Positions 1 through 9,928 of a DNA stretch of 64,000 nt are shown here, one piece after another (positions within the stretch are counted from its first letter, which is position 1; each line of letters begins with the position of its first letter). A program made the translations under genes and the position numbers. The stretch lies in the IMG/VR virus record IMGVR_UViG_3300025000_001646, positions 20,487 through 84,486 of that record; one strand, given 5' to 3'. The notes under the pieces are model-generated. The model saw only the letters and a list, made by a program, of their open reading frames with translations. It was not told the DNA's origin and searched no databases. This DNA is from a virus.

Positions 1-1
1 G

Positions 2-586
2 GTAGATGCAGATGACGAAAATAAACTTGAAAGAGAATATATAAGATACCATAGAATGATTGAAGAGATGCTTTTAAACAAATTAAACTTAGCAAAAAGA
101 AGTGTATTAGATATTGGTTGCTGACCTTATTCAATATTAAATTTATTAGATTGTAAAAAAAAGACAGTTATAGACCCTCTTATTGATGATTATAATAAAC
201 ATTTTGGTTTTAATCCAGAAATTAATTATGTAAAATGAGTAGGAGAAAAAATGCCTTTTGAAAAAAATAGTTTTGATTTAGTAATAACAATGAACTCGCT
301 AGACCATTGTGAAAATCCAGATGAAGTAATTAAAGAAATCAGAAGAGTAATAAAACCAAGCGGATATTTAGCAATTCATATTTGTATTAACAACGCCATA
401 AACAACCCACACCCTAGCCACAAAATCAATATAAATAGCGAATGGCTACATAATAGACTAGACGATATGTTTGAAACTGTCAGCGAAAAAGTAGTGCCTT
501 ATTGATGGCAGATTGACAAAACAACAGGAAAAAGATGACAGCCAGCTATTGCTTTACTTATGCGAAATTGTAACTTTAACAAATAA
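2..586 (+). CDS. Class I SAM-dependent methyltransferase, 5' end outside window
   Basis: Open from the first bases; the start lies upstream. About 194 codons are visible. The SAM-binding motif I reads VLDIGCGPYS near residue 35, with one of its glycines encoded by UGA, followed by a motif IV-like stretch (FDLVITMNSLDHC) and motif V (IKPSGYLAI), the pattern of UbiE/Methyltransf_11 enzymes. Read with UGA as Gly it stays open to TAA at 584-586; with UGA as stop it would break into fragments. It leads a run of sugar genes, so a methylated sugar or lipid is a plausible substrate, but this is inference. The stop overlaps the next start (TAATG). Confidence 0.8.
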
Positions 587-762
587 TGAAAAAAACTTGC
601 AATCAATGTAAAGAAGAAATGATTCTTATAGACAATCTAGAAATTTTTGAGAAGAAAAAGAAAGAAAGTAAGTCTATATTTAGAGCCTATGTTTGCAGGA
701 ATCCTAAATGCCCAAACTATGCTTTATTACAAATTCCTTTAGAGGAAATGACTAAAAATTAA
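586..762 (+). CDS. Small zinc-ribbon protein
   Basis: 58 codons starting at the ATG that overlaps the upstream TAA (TAATG), which suggests translational coupling. It has a CNQC pair near residue 5 and a CRNPKCPNY knuckle near residue 39, so a single zinc site is likely. No in-frame UGA. I do not recognise a specific family; small zinc ribbons of this kind are common in phages and may bind nucleic acid or protein. Confidence 0.6.
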   Translation: MKKTCNQCKEEMILIDNLEIFEKKKKESKSIFRAYVCRNPKCPNYALLQIPLEEMTKN

Positions 763-774
763 TTTTATTTATTT

Positions 775-924
775 ATGAAAAAAGAAGAAAAAATTAAAAT
801 ACCTCAAATTGAAATATCTCAAAAAGTAATTGATGTATTAACATTAGACGAATTGAAAATAACAGTAAATTTATCAAAAATACTTATAAAAAATCATCCA
901 TTAATAAAAATTAAAATTTCATAA
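775..924 (+). CDS. Hypothetical protein, 49 aa
   Basis: Small Lys/Ile-rich ORF after an AT-rich TTTATTTATTTATG leader of the type seen before most genes here. No cysteines, membrane segment or recognised motif. No in-frame UGA, but it contains no glycine codon either, so it is neutral with respect to the genetic code. It sits between a zinc ribbon and a nucleotide-sugar dehydrogenase. Confidence 0.45.
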   Translation: MKKEEKIKIPQIEISQKVIDVLTLDELKITVNLSKILIKNHPLIKIKIS

Positions 925-949
925 TATTTAATATATAAATAATTTACCT

Positions 950-1801
950 ATGAAAAAACCATTAATCTGATTTATTTGACAAGGTTGGATTGGAAAAAAT
1001 TATTCTGATGACCTTGAAAATAGATGTTATGAAGTTATTAGATACTCTCTTGATCCTCAATATATTTGAAACAAAGACAAAATAAAAGACGCCGACATTG
1101 TATTTTTAGCTGTTCCTACTCCAAGCACTCCAGAATGATTTGACTTTTCAATTGTTAGAGAATGATTGAGTCTTGTTTGAGATTGAAAAATAGCCGTTAT
1201 TAAGTCTACAATCTTGCCTTGAACTACCGACAAATTACAAGCAGAATTTCCAGAAATTTATCTTTTTCACTCTCCAGAATTTTTGGCAGAGGCTACAGCT
1301 AAACAAGATGTAGAAAATCCAGACAGAAATATAGTTGGCTATACAGAAAAATCTCAATGTAAGGCTAGTGATGTTATGAGCGTTCTTCCAGTAGCTCCTT
1401 ATGAGAAAATAATTCCAGTTAAAGAAGCAGAACTTATTAAATATGGCGGAAATTGTTTTTTCTATTTTAAGGTTATTTATTGAAATTTGCTTTATGACAT
1501 GGCTAAGAAACTTTGACTTGATTATGAAATAGTACTAGATTGAGTATATAATGACAAAAGAATCGGCAGGACACACCTCAATCCTATTCATAAAAATTGA
1601 AGATGAGCTGGAGGCCACTGCTTCGTCAAAGACCTTTGTGCCTTCTACGAACTATATTCTAAAATTAATTCAGAAGACAAAGAAGGTATAGAACTTTTGA
1701 GAAAACTACAGGAAAAAAATATTAAACTTATGAAGGATTCAAACAAAGATTTAGATTTATTGAAAGGAGTATATTGAGAAAATTTAACTTTAAACTTTTA
1801 A
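950..1801 (+). CDS. UDP-glucose/GDP-mannose dehydrogenase family protein, truncated
   Basis: 283 aa with many UGA-Gly. The N-terminal Rossmann motif is GFIGQGWIG (residues 7-15), followed by VFLAVPTPSTPEG, STILPGTT and HSPEFLAEATA, all diagnostic of nucleotide-sugar dehydrogenases that oxidise a hexose C6 to a uronic acid with NAD+. The catalytic cysteine is present in GGHCFVKD near residue 225 (the usual form is GGHCFPKD). Family members are normally 400-450 aa; here the protein ends soon after the central helix, so the C-terminal nucleotide-binding domain is missing. It may be a reduced enzyme or may work differently. It abuts rmlB (TAA then ATG). Confidence 0.8.
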
Positions 1802-2740
1802 ATGATATTAGTCACTGGTGGTTATTGATTTATTGGTAGCAATTATATAAAACACTTAATCGAGAAATGAGAAAGTGTTATTAATATTGATAAACTTACT
1901 TATGCTTGAGATGTTTCTAATCTTCCAGAAAGTGACAAAATAAAGAATTTTCAAATTGACATTAATGACAAGAATTTAGTATATGATGTATTAAAAGAAT
2001 ACAAGCCAGAAACAATTATACACTTCGCAGCCGACAGTCACGTGGACAATTCGATTCAAGACCCTAGCCCTTTCATAGTCAATAATATTCTTGGAACTTA
2101 TAACTTACTAGAGGCTCTTAGAAAATATGGAAAAGCTAAAAAAATAATTATAATTAGCACTGACGAAGTGTATTGAAGCACCGAATATTGGGGTGTAGAA
2201 GAAGATTATAGATTTGAGCCAAACTCTCCATATTCAGCCTCTAAGGCTTCTGCCGAATGCTTAGCTTATTCCTATTACAAGACTTTTGACTTACCTATTA
2301 TTATAACAAGAAGCTCTAATGTTTATTGACCTAACCAACAAGAAGAGAAGCTAATACCTAAAATAATTTCCAAATCATTAGATAAATCGGAAATTCCGAT
2401 TTATTGAAATGGTAAAAATAAACGCTGGTGGTTGTCTGTATATGATTTGTGTAATGCTCTTGATTTATTAATTAAAAAAGGAAAAGTTTGAGAAAAATAT
2501 AATATAAAATGAGACTCTGAACTTTCTTCATTACAGATTGCTAAAATATTTAAAAAAACAATGTGAGATGATTTGAAAATTAAGTTTGTAGCTGACAGAA
2601 AAGCACACGACAAGAGGTATAATATTAATGACAGCAAGATTAGAGAATTATGATTTAGGAATAAACATAAATTTAAGAAAGAATCGAGAAATTTGGTATT
2701 TAATTTTATTACTAAACTTTTTGAAAAATGGAAGGATTAA
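1802..2740 (+). CDS. rmlB: dTDP-glucose 4,6-dehydratase
   Basis: 312 aa. It begins [15 protein letters not shown], in which the glycine before FIGS is UGA, one of the clearest proofs of the recoding. It also has [18 protein letters not shown] (an in-frame UGA is the Gly) and the catalytic YSASK ([11 protein letters not shown]), all RmlB signatures. The family converts dTDP-glucose to dTDP-4-keto-6-deoxyglucose, step two of dTDP-L-rhamnose synthesis. RmlA follows immediately with a 13-base overlap; RmlC and RmlD lie 35 kb downstream (37413, 39778). The overlap and shared UGA use point to one operon. Confidence 0.9.
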
Positions 2741-3621
2741 CTTTCGTTGAAAATTTCGCTTATGAAAGAGATTGAAAAAGATGCCGACACTGTGGCACCA
2801 ATGAGAATATAAAAATTTATAAAATAGATGAAAAGAAAATAACTAGAACAGCAGGAGTAGACAATCTTATTACTCTTTGTAAAGATTGTTACAATAAAAA
2901 ATTCTTTAATGAAGAAGAAAATGTTTGTTGAGTAATTTTAGCTGGTTGAAAAGGCACAAGGATGGCTCCAATAACTAATTTCTTAAATAAACACGAATTA
3001 CCAGTAGGCAATAGACCAATGGTTTTTCATCCTCTTTTCACTCTTAGAGAATTATGAATTAAAAATGTATTAGTTATTTTCGAGCGGTATAATACTGGAA
3101 GAATGATTGAGGCTCTAGGTAATGGAAGAGAATTTGGAATGGAAATAACTTATAGAATACAGCATTGAGCGGGTGGTATTGCAGACGCTCTTAGTCTAGC
3201 TAAAGATTTTGTTTGAAATAGAAATTTTTATGTTATTCTTGGAGACAATATTTTTGACAATAACGAGATTGGAAAATTTAAAAAATCTGTTAATCCAAAA
3301 GTATTCATTAAACAAGTAGCCAATCCAGATGAATATTGAATTGGGGAAATTATAGATTGAAAAATAAATAGGATTATAGAAAAGCCTAAACAATATATAG
3401 GTAATATGGCGGTAACTGGACTTTACCATTATACTCCAGATGTATTCGACATTATTCAATGATTAAGACCTTCTTGAAGAGATGAGCTTGAAATAACAGA
3501 CATAAACAATTACTACTTAAAAGAATGAAAACTTGATTATGAAATTATAGAAAGTTATTGGGTTGACTCTTGATGCAATCTTTCATCATATATAGAAGCT
3601 AATAAAATTTTTAATCTTTAA
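2728..3621 (+). CDS. rmlA: Glucose-1-phosphate thymidylyltransferase with N-terminal HNH-like zinc domain
   Basis: 297 aa in two parts. Residues about 1-65 look like a degenerate HNH domain: YERDGKRCRHCG, then NLITLCKDCYNKKF, so two CxxC zinc pairs and the N are kept while the first catalytic His is replaced (YKI where HHI or DHI is expected). Residues about 70-297 are RmlA: GVILAGGKGTRMAP, NKHELPVGNRPM, VILGDNIF and EKPK, catalysing glucose-1-P plus dTTP to dTDP-glucose. There is no stop or start between the parts, but an internal start for the RmlA half cannot be excluded. The start overlaps the end of rmlB. Confidence 0.82.
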
Positions 3622-3626
3622 AAAAT

Positions 3627-4595
3627 ATGAAAATATTAATTACTGGCGGGGCTTGATTTATAGGATCTAGTCTAGCACAAAAACTTTTAACAAGAGAATG
3701 AATAGAAGAGATTGTTATAATTGACAATTTGAGTACTGGGAATAAAAACAATATTCCTAAAGATGAAAAAATTAAGTTTATTGAATGAGATGCTGGAGAC
3801 ACTGAATTAATTAAAGACTATGATTTTGACGAGATTTATCACTTAGCTAGTGCCGCTTCTCCAAAGAAATACCAGATTTATGCAATTGAGACTATGATTG
3901 TAAACGCAGAAGCTACCAGAAAACTTCTTGATTATTGCGTAAGACAATTAAAAGAAAAGAAAAGAAAAGTCAAATTTCTATTCGCTTCTACTAGTGAAAT
4001 TTATTGAGAACCAATTAGTCATCCTCAATCTGAAACAGATCTTTCAAGAATAAATATTAATTGACCTAGAGCTTGTTACGATGTTTCAAAAGCTTATGGA
4101 GATGTTTTGACAAGATTATATGCAGAAGAAAAAAAGATTGACACCAAAATAGTGCGAATTTTTAACACTTATTGACCTGCTTTAGATAAAAAAGATGGAA
4201 GAATAATTTGCAATTTTATTGAACAGGCTAAGAAAAAAGAACCATTTACAATTTATGGAGCTTGAAACCAAACAAGATCTTTCTCTTATGTAGATGACAC
4301 TGTTGATGGAATATTGACTGTAATGGAAAAAGGTAAATCTGGGGAAGTATATAATGTTGGTAATCCATTTCAAGAATTTACAGTAGAATCAGTTGCCAGA
4401 ATAATTTGTAAAATATTCCGAAATGAATATAGTGTTATTCGAAGAGATTTACCACAAGATGATCCTAGCAAACGAAAACCATCTATAAATAAAATACAAT
4501 CTTTAGACTGGAATCCTAAAGTAAATATATATACAGGAATAAAAAAAATGATTGGAGAAGAACTCCTTTCCGAAATAGAATCATTTACAAAATAA
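3627..4595 (+). CDS. NAD-dependent epimerase/dehydratase, UDP-glucuronate decarboxylase-like
   Basis: 322 aa extended SDR. It has the nucleotide motif ITGGAGFIGS (UGA for the second-last Gly), HLASAASPKKY, STSEIYGEP, catalytic YDVSK and the FNTYGPALD segment characteristic of UDP-xylose synthase/UXS-type enzymes. With the upstream nucleotide-sugar dehydrogenase it could turn a UDP-glucuronate-type product into a pentose. UGA-Gly are concentrated in the first 225 codons; the last 93 codons have none. Function by family; the exact substrate is inferred. Confidence 0.8.
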
Positions 4596-4607
4596 TCTTA
4601 AAAAAAA

Positions 4608-4934
4608 ATGAAATTCAAAATTACTGACAAGAATTGAAAAATAGTAAATTCAGCAAAATTTACAATTGAAGATTGAGAAATTAAAAAACTTATTGTAGAT
4701 AAAGAACCAGATGAAATTGATTTTTCTAAAAATAAATTAGATCTTTACAAAGAGTTAGATGCAGATCAATTTAATATTGAAATGTTTGATGAAAAACCAA
4801 ATGAAGAAAAAGTTGAAGAGAAAAAAGAAGAGCAAAAAATTGAAGAAAATAAAGAGGAAAAAGTTGAAGAAAAACCAGAAGAAAAAAAAGAGGAAGTAAA
4901 AGAAGAGCCTAAAGAAGAGCTAAAAAGTGAATAA
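4608..4934 (+). CDS. Acidic-basic repeat-tailed protein
   Basis: 108 aa. The first 60 residues are a small folded-looking segment with three UGA-Gly (KNGKIVNSAKFTIEDGEIKK). The C-terminal 45 residues are a low-complexity Glu/Lys tail of EEK and EKKEE repeats, likely an extended or coiled region. A poly-A stretch precedes the ATG. It overlaps the next gene by 8 bases (AGTGAATAA). This N-terminal type occurs in small phage structural or scaffold-like proteins, but I cannot name a family. Confidence 0.5.
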
Positions 4935-5670
4935 TTACTTATTAGGAAAAGATTGATTTATTGGAAGTAAATTAGCAGAGAGGCTTGAAAATCTCTCTGT
5001 TTTTGAATGAGATTTTTTGAAAGACCAATTTGATTTAAAAGGAATAGACTATGTCTTTCACTATATTTCTACAACAGTACCTTTTTGATCATTCGCAGAA
5101 AAAGACATATATGAAAATTTGCTTAATACTATTAGACTTCTCAATGCTTGTGTATTGAATAAAGTAAAGAAAATTATTTTTCCGTCTAGTGGTTGAAGCC
5201 TATGCGAAGAGCCAAAAAGCTCCCACGCTATAATCAAACGAACTATTGAGGATTTTCTTAAGTATTACCAAAGACAATATTGACTTGATTATTTAATTCT
5301 AAGGTATACGAATGTTTATGGTTACAATGAAAGACAAAATATTTGATTAATTAATAATATGATTAGATGTGCTTTGCATTGAGACATTTTTTTACAATAT
5401 TGAGACTTAAAAAAGAATTATATTTATATCGATGACGCTATTGACGAAACAATTAAAAATTTAGACAGAAAAAATGAAACTATTTTAATTGGTGGACAGA
5501 CTTACAGAGCAAGCGAAATTGAAAAAATAATCAATAAAAATTATTGAAATATTAGAATAGAACATTTAGAACCGTCAAAATTTGATGTAGAATATTTTTG
5601 ACCAGAATTTATTACTAATACTACTATAGAAAATGGAATTAAAAAAATTGCGAATAGGTATATTGGCTAA
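4927..5670 (+). CDS. NAD-dependent epimerase-like protein with altered active site
   Basis: 247 aa starting at GTG inside the stop region of the previous gene. It reads NNYLLGKDGFIGSKLAERL, a shortened SDR nucleotide-binding motif (GKDGFIGS for GxxGxxG), then PSSGGSLCEEPKSSHAIIKR and LRYTNVYG. The catalytic Tyr of YxxxK is replaced by His (HAIIK), so normal epimerase chemistry is doubtful and it may be a binding or regulatory relative. Many UGA-Gly. It overlaps the following glycosyltransferase by 38 bases. Confidence 0.7.
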
Positions 5671-6646
5671 TTGTATTGAAGTTCCACCTCTTTCTTATGG
5701 ATGAATTGAAAGGGTTATTTTTCATACAGTTGAAACATTAAATTGACTTGGTTATGATGTTGTTTTGTTTGCTCCAAAATGAAGTAAAGTAAGTTGTAAA
5801 CTGGTAGAAGTTAGTTGATGGAATGATGAGACAGATGTTTTTTACGAGGCTTTTAAGAAAGAAAATGAAATAAAACCTTTTGATATTTTGCACGACTTTA
5901 ACGCTTCGGGCTACAAGAACCCAGAAAGATTTAAACATAATTATTGTTGCACAATTATTTCTTCTGGCTATTGAACAGGAGTAGTCAATGAGCCAAACCC
6001 TATTTTTCAAAGTCAAGCACAATTAAATTGAGCAAGAGAATTTATAAAAGACCTAGATGCTCCAGTAGTTTATAATTGATTAGACAACGAAAAAATAGTA
6101 TATAACGAAAACAAAGATGATTATTTTTTATATTTAGGAAGGTACGATTGGCAAAAAGTCCCACATATAGCAATTGAGGCAGTTAAAAAGGCTTGAGTGC
6201 CTTTGGTAATGTGCTGATACAATGCAGATGACAAATACTATAAAGAAAAAGTTGAGCCGTTTTTTGACTGAAAACAAATAATTAATCTGGGAGCAGTTAG
6301 TGAAGATATACAGTCAAGATTATTAAGTGAAGCCAAAGCACTTTTATTTCCTTCCAATTGGAGAGAATGTTTGGCAATAGTTTTATTACAAGCTCTAGCA
6401 AGTTGAACTCCTATAATAGCAGAAACTTTTGACTGAAAAAATTGTATTCCAGAAGTAATTGAAAATTGAAAAGAAGGTTTTATTGTTAAGTGAAGCTATG
6501 AAATGGCAGAGGCTATTAATAATATAGACAAAATTAAACACATGGATTGTCGTGTTAAGGCAGACAGTCTTTTTACTAGACAAAAAATGGTTGAAGGTTA
6601 CTTAAAAATCTATTATATATTATTGGAAAACAAAAAAACCTCTTAA
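5633..6646 (+). CDS. GT4-like glycosyltransferase
   Basis: 337 aa. The N-terminus GILANCIEVPPLSYGGIERV matches GT4 family glycosyltransferases (GT-B fold); LYLGRYDWQKVPHIAIEAV starts the C-terminal nucleotide-binding domain, with PSNWRECLAIVLLQALASGTP (the EX7E-like donor site) and VIENGKEGFIV near the end. It transfers a sugar from a nucleotide donor to a lipid or glycan acceptor. The ATG lies inside the previous gene in another frame, so translation is probably coupled. Rich in UGA-Gly. Confidence 0.85.
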
Positions 6647-6656
6647 TTAAAAGAGG
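6639..6656 (+). terminator. Short terminator-like hairpin
   Basis: CCTCTT and AAGAGG pair around an AATTAA loop at the very end of the GT4 gene, followed by CTTATTT rather than a clean T run. It may be a weak intrinsic terminator or only an mRNA-stabilising hairpin. Confidence 0.4.
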
Positions 6657-6736
6657 CTTATTTGCTAATCTAATCTATAAAACCAATCAAACATTAACAC
6701 CAAAATAATTATAGCAATTATAAATTTAAAAATCAA

Positions 6737-7525
6737 ATGAAAATTTCAATTTGTATGGCGGTTTTCAATCGGGCTGAACTTTTGAAAAATGCTATCAAAT
6801 CTCTTTCTATACAAACAAGAATACCAGATGAAATAGTAATAGTAGATGATTGAAGTGACGCTAAAAATGATTTAAAACTTGTTTTAGATAATTTTCCTTG
6901 ATTAAATATAAAACTACTAAGAAGAGAATCAAAACTATGGAATAACCCTCCTATACCTCTAAATTGAAGTGTCAAGAATGCTACTTGAGATTTAATAATC
7001 TTTTCTTTCCCAGACATAATTCATTACAATTTCGATAATATAGAAAGATTGGAAAAAATGTTTGAAGAAAATAGTAATCAATGTATTGTAGGAGCTAAGA
7101 TTTATTGGCAAGGCAAAGATGTTCTTTTACCAGAGAATATAGTAGAAAATCCTAAACTTATTGACGATTTTAATGTAAAGACTTGGTATAACTGATTTGT
7201 TTCAAAAGATGATGAGGTTGTAATTACAGAAGACTTGCAAACCAGCAATATAATGGCAGTTACTAGAGAAAATTTTATTAAGTTATGAGGTTTTGATGAA
7301 GAACTTTCACAAAGTTATTGACACGAAGACAGCGAATTTCTTAATCGTTGCCATAACAACGAAATAAAAGTAAGTAGAGACAATTCTATAATATGAATAC
7401 ACCAGTGGCACAAAAGACCACCAGTTTATGCTGTGGCTAATTTAGAGAGTAAAAGAGATTATTTAAATGCTAGAAGAAAAATATTAACCGCTAATGATTG
7501 AAAAGATTGGGGTAATCTTATTTAA
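6737..7525 (+). CDS. GT2-like glycosyltransferase
   Basis: 262 aa, GT-A fold. It starts MKISICMAVFNRAELLKNAI, with VIVDDGSDAKN (donor-binding DDGS, Gly by UGA), NGSVKNATGDLIIFSFPD (a modified DxD region) and LGGFDEELSQSYGHEDSEFLNR, the acceptor-side ED motif. An 80-base gap separates it from the GT4 gene. The last 8 bases overlap the convergent nuclease gene. Confidence 0.85.
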
Positions 7526-7871
7526 GCATATTTTCGATTAGATTTATAGCTTCCTCTGCTCCATAACATATTTCAGCTTGAACATTTTCAATCGTATTTA
7601 GATTATTAATCCATTCTTTTTGAGCCTTTCTAACAACGCTAAGGCTTTTTTTCTGTCTTTTCATCTCTATAAATATTAGTGCAGGCTCTTTTTTAGGTAA
7701 AATAATCATTAAATCTGGAAGACCAGCATTCAATCCCATTGCCTTATTCTTTCTTTTTTGATTCCAAGAAGTAGTGAAAGTTGAATTAGGTATTGCCGTA
7801 AATTTAATATTCTTCATATTGAGCCAGTTAGCAAGCATTATTTGCTCTTCTTCCTCTAGTGGTATATTCAT
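7518..7871 (-). CDS. VRR-NUC domain nuclease
   Basis: 117 aa. EEEEQIMLANWLNM, PNSTFT, GLNAGLPDLMIILPK and FIEMKRQKKSLS fit the VRR-NUC fold of the PD-(D/E)XK superfamily, with E, D and ExK catalytic positions visible. Phage VRR-NUC proteins often process branched DNA. It has no in-frame UGA and uses GGT/GGA, unlike the sugar genes it overlaps. A TATAAT on this strand (7895-7900) lies about 25 bases upstream of the ATG. Confidence 0.8.
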   Translation of the reverse strand: MNIPLEEEEQIMLANWLNMKNIKFTAIPNSTFTTSWNQKRKNKAMGLNAGLPDLMIILPKKEPALIFIEMKRQKKSLSVVRKAQKEWINNLNTIENVQAEICYGAEEAINLIENMLK

Positions 7872-7894
7872 AATAAATAAAGGTTATTTCTCTA

Positions 7895-7922
7895 ATTATA
7901 GCAGTATTTTAATGAAAATAAA
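7895..7922 (-). promoter_or_regulatory. Putative promoter for the nuclease gene
   Basis: On the minus strand TATAAT sits at 7900-7895 with a TTTATT about 16 bases upstream. The -35 match is weak, so this is a moderate call. It diverges from the early promoter at 7994. Confidence 0.4.
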
Positions 7923-7993
7923 GTATATTATAAAATATTTTGTAAAAAAGTAAATAAAAAGTGTAAAAAAAAGTGATTTTCTTTAAAAAAAAC

Positions 7994-8022
7994 TTGATTT
8001 TGTTAAAAAAAAGGATTATAAT
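7994..8022 (+). promoter_or_regulatory. Early promoter P1
   Basis: TTGATT (7994-7999), a 17-base A-rich spacer and TATAAT (8017-8022). The same element (CTTGATTTT, A8-9, GAnTATAAT) recurs at 11547, 17550 and 29644, so it is a promoter family. The 100-base leader that follows holds a 12-base AAAATAACGATT element also found before the gene at 11750, and no convincing gene before 8122. Confidence 0.85.
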
Positions 8023-8121
8023 GGTTATGTTATTAAATAAAAAGTTCATTAAAATAACGATTTATGCAGGAAATAATCCTAAAGATTATGACTTGCACCT
8101 ATTATTTAAACTTATTTTATT

Positions 8122-8373
8122 ATGAAAAAAATCAATCTAGCAACTTTTAAATCATTTTTAAAGAAAAATGAAGGAAATGTATTCTTCAAACAAGAAACAG
8201 ATGTAATTAGTGACGAAGGAAGTTTTCAGATTGATGGAAAAGAAACAGAAACAAGTTTAGAAAAAGTTTATGATCAAAACATTTTAACTTATTCTGGAAA
8301 TTATTTTTCAGAAATAGAAAATGGATTTAATGTTTACAACTGTTGTGGATCTTGGAATTTTTACACTAAATAA
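8122..8373 (+). CDS. Hypothetical early protein, 83 aa
   Basis: First gene after promoter P1, starting after a TTAAACTTATTTTATTATG leader. No UGA inside; stop TAA. The C-terminus reads NVYNCCGSWNFYTK, with adjacent cysteines. No family recognised. It is the first of a same-strand series with 5-20 base gaps. Confidence 0.6.
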   Translation: MKKINLATFKSFLKKNEGNVFFKQETDVISDEGSFQIDGKETETSLEKVYDQNILTYSGNYFSEIENGFNVYNCCGSWNFYTK

Positions 8374-8385
8374 CCTTATATTTTT

Positions 8386-8880
8386 ATGGAAAATTTTTTT
8401 GAAAATCTTAAAAATTGGAATAATTTAACAAAAGATGAAAAAAGACAAATTTCAGATCAAACAAGAAAACTTTTCAATATGAATATTGATATCTATGATG
8501 AATGTTTTGAGATTTATGTTTTTACTGAAAGTTTGAAAACGAAAACCGTAAAAACAAAAATAAAACCCGAGGAAATAACAATGGAAAAAATTTTGAAAGC
8601 TAGTGAAAAAGTAGAAAAGCTTTTAAATGTAGACACAAAGGACTTTATAAACATTGCTAAAATAATTAGAAAAGAAGTTAATCTCGGAACTTATGTATCA
8701 AGCTATGGACTAGGTATTGATACTTTACTTTTAAAAGAAGAACATAAACAAAAAATAAGAGATTATTTGAATAAAAACAAAATAGAGTTTAGAGAGGAAT
8801 ACAGTCAAGCAAGCTTGGTTTACCGTTTTATATTCTCTAAAAACAAAGATAACATTATAAAAATTAAAAATATTATTTAA
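8386..8880 (+). CDS. Hypothetical early protein, 164 aa
   Basis: Charged, mostly helical-looking protein with a VEKLL-rich centre and a C-terminal YRFIFSKNKDNIIK. Four glycines in the coding region are all GGN. ATG follows ATTTTT. No recognised domain. Confidence 0.6.
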   Translation: MENFFENLKNWNNLTKDEKRQISDQTRKLFNMNIDIYDECFEIYVFTESLKTKTVKTKIKPEEITMEKILKASEKVEKLLNVDTKDFINIAKIIRKEVNLGTYVSSYGLGIDTLLLKEEHKQKIRDYLNKNKIEFREEYSQASLVYRFIFSKNKDNIIKIKNII

Positions 8881-8892
8881 CATTATTTATTT

Positions 8893-9108
8893 ATGAATTT
8901 AAACAATCTTACAAGCATAAGTGTTCATTCAATCAAAATAAAAGATTTTTATAAAGGATTTATAGAAGTAACTCATAAACAAGGAAAAGAAATTATAAAT
9001 CAAAAATATTATTCAAAAATAAAAAGGCTTAATAAAGAAGATGCCAAAAATGATGCCAAAACGGCTGTATTGGAAAGTTTTCACTTAGGATGTATTCCAG
9101 AATTTTAA
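8893..9108 (+). CDS. Hypothetical early protein, 71 aa
   Basis: Small basic protein after a TAACATTATTTATTTATG leader. The ending AKTAVLESFHLGCIPEF resembles small phage proteins of unknown role. No UGA in frame. Confidence 0.55.
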   Translation: MNLNNLTSISVHSIKIKDFYKGFIEVTHKQGKEIINQKYYSKIKRLNKEDAKNDAKTAVLESFHLGCIPEF

Positions 9109-9127
9109 TATTTAATCTTACTTATTT

Positions 9128-9544
9128 ATGAAAACAATAAAGAATACTGATTATAGATTTTATGATACAGAAAATTATAAAGGAAATGGTTATGTGATTT
9201 TTAAAAAAGAATTTCTAAAACATTTTGATTTAGAATTTCAAGAAAAAGGAACAAAAATGAATTTAACTGAAGAGGCAATTAATTCAACAATAGAACAAAA
9301 TATAAATATTGAAAATTTTCAAACTATAGATGATTTTTTAAAAAAAGGAACTAAAATAATAATTGAAAAAGAAAGAGAATTAATTAAATTAAGAAAAAAC
9401 TGGTATAATAGAATTTTTATTGAAATATTAAGAAATAAAAAAATAATGTTTATTGAAAGTGAAAATAAATTATATATTTACTATTATAAAGACAATACAG
9501 AAGGAACTATTTTAGGAGGAGTAATAATGAAAATTAATCTTTAA
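9128..9544 (+). CDS. Hypothetical early protein, 138 aa
   Basis: Lys/Ile/Glu-rich, no cysteine, no membrane segment. A helical middle (LKKGTKIIIEKERELIKLRK) is followed by a short beta-looking C-terminus. Leader is TAATCTTACTTATTTATG. No UGA. Family not recognised. Confidence 0.55.
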   Translation: MKTIKNTDYRFYDTENYKGNGYVIFKKEFLKHFDLEFQEKGTKMNLTEEAINSTIEQNINIENFQTIDDFLKKGTKIIIEKERELIKLRKNWYNRIFIEILRNKKIMFIESENKLYIYYYKDNTEGTILGGVIMKINL

Positions 9545-9550
9545 AAAAAT

Positions 9551-9928
9551 ATGCAAACATTTTTACCATATTCAGACTTTAAAAAATCAGCTAAAAGTCT
9601 TGATTATAGAAGGCTAGGCAAACAACGAGTGGAATGTTACCAAATATTAAGAGCAAATTTAGGAATTACAAGTGGTTGGATTAATCATCCAATCACTAAA
9701 ATGTGGAAAGGATTTGAATATTGCTTATTACAATACACTCTTGCTATATGTGATGAATGGATTGGAAAAGGTTATAAAGACACAATCAAGCAAAAGGTTT
9801 TAGATTTAGGAATAAAAAAATCAAATAAAAAACCTAGATTTCTAGGTAATAAATACTTCTACGAAAACTACCAGAAAATCCTTTTAGAGAAAAATTACAA
9901 TTACTATTCTAATATTTTTAAAATATGA
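9551..9928 (+). CDS. Pyrimidine dimer DNA glycosylase-like protein (PF03013-type)
   Basis: 125 aa. MQTFLPYSDFKKSAKSLDYR, LGKQRVECYQILRA, WINHPITKMWKGFE and ICDEWIGKGYKD match the MSMEG_6728-type family grouped with pyrimidine-dimer DNA glycosylases such as T4 DenV. A role in DNA repair is the family expectation, not shown here. It ends at a UGA at 9926-9928 that overlaps the next ATG (ATGA). If UGA were Gly here the protein would run on for about 37 more residues in an otherwise unused frame, so UGA probably works as stop for this gene. Confidence 0.7.
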   Translation: MQTFLPYSDFKKSAKSLDYRRLGKQRVECYQILRANLGITSGWINHPITKMWKGFEYCLLQYTLAICDEWIGKGYKDTIKQKVLDLGIKKSNKKPRFLGNKYFYENYQKILLEKNYNYYSNIFKI

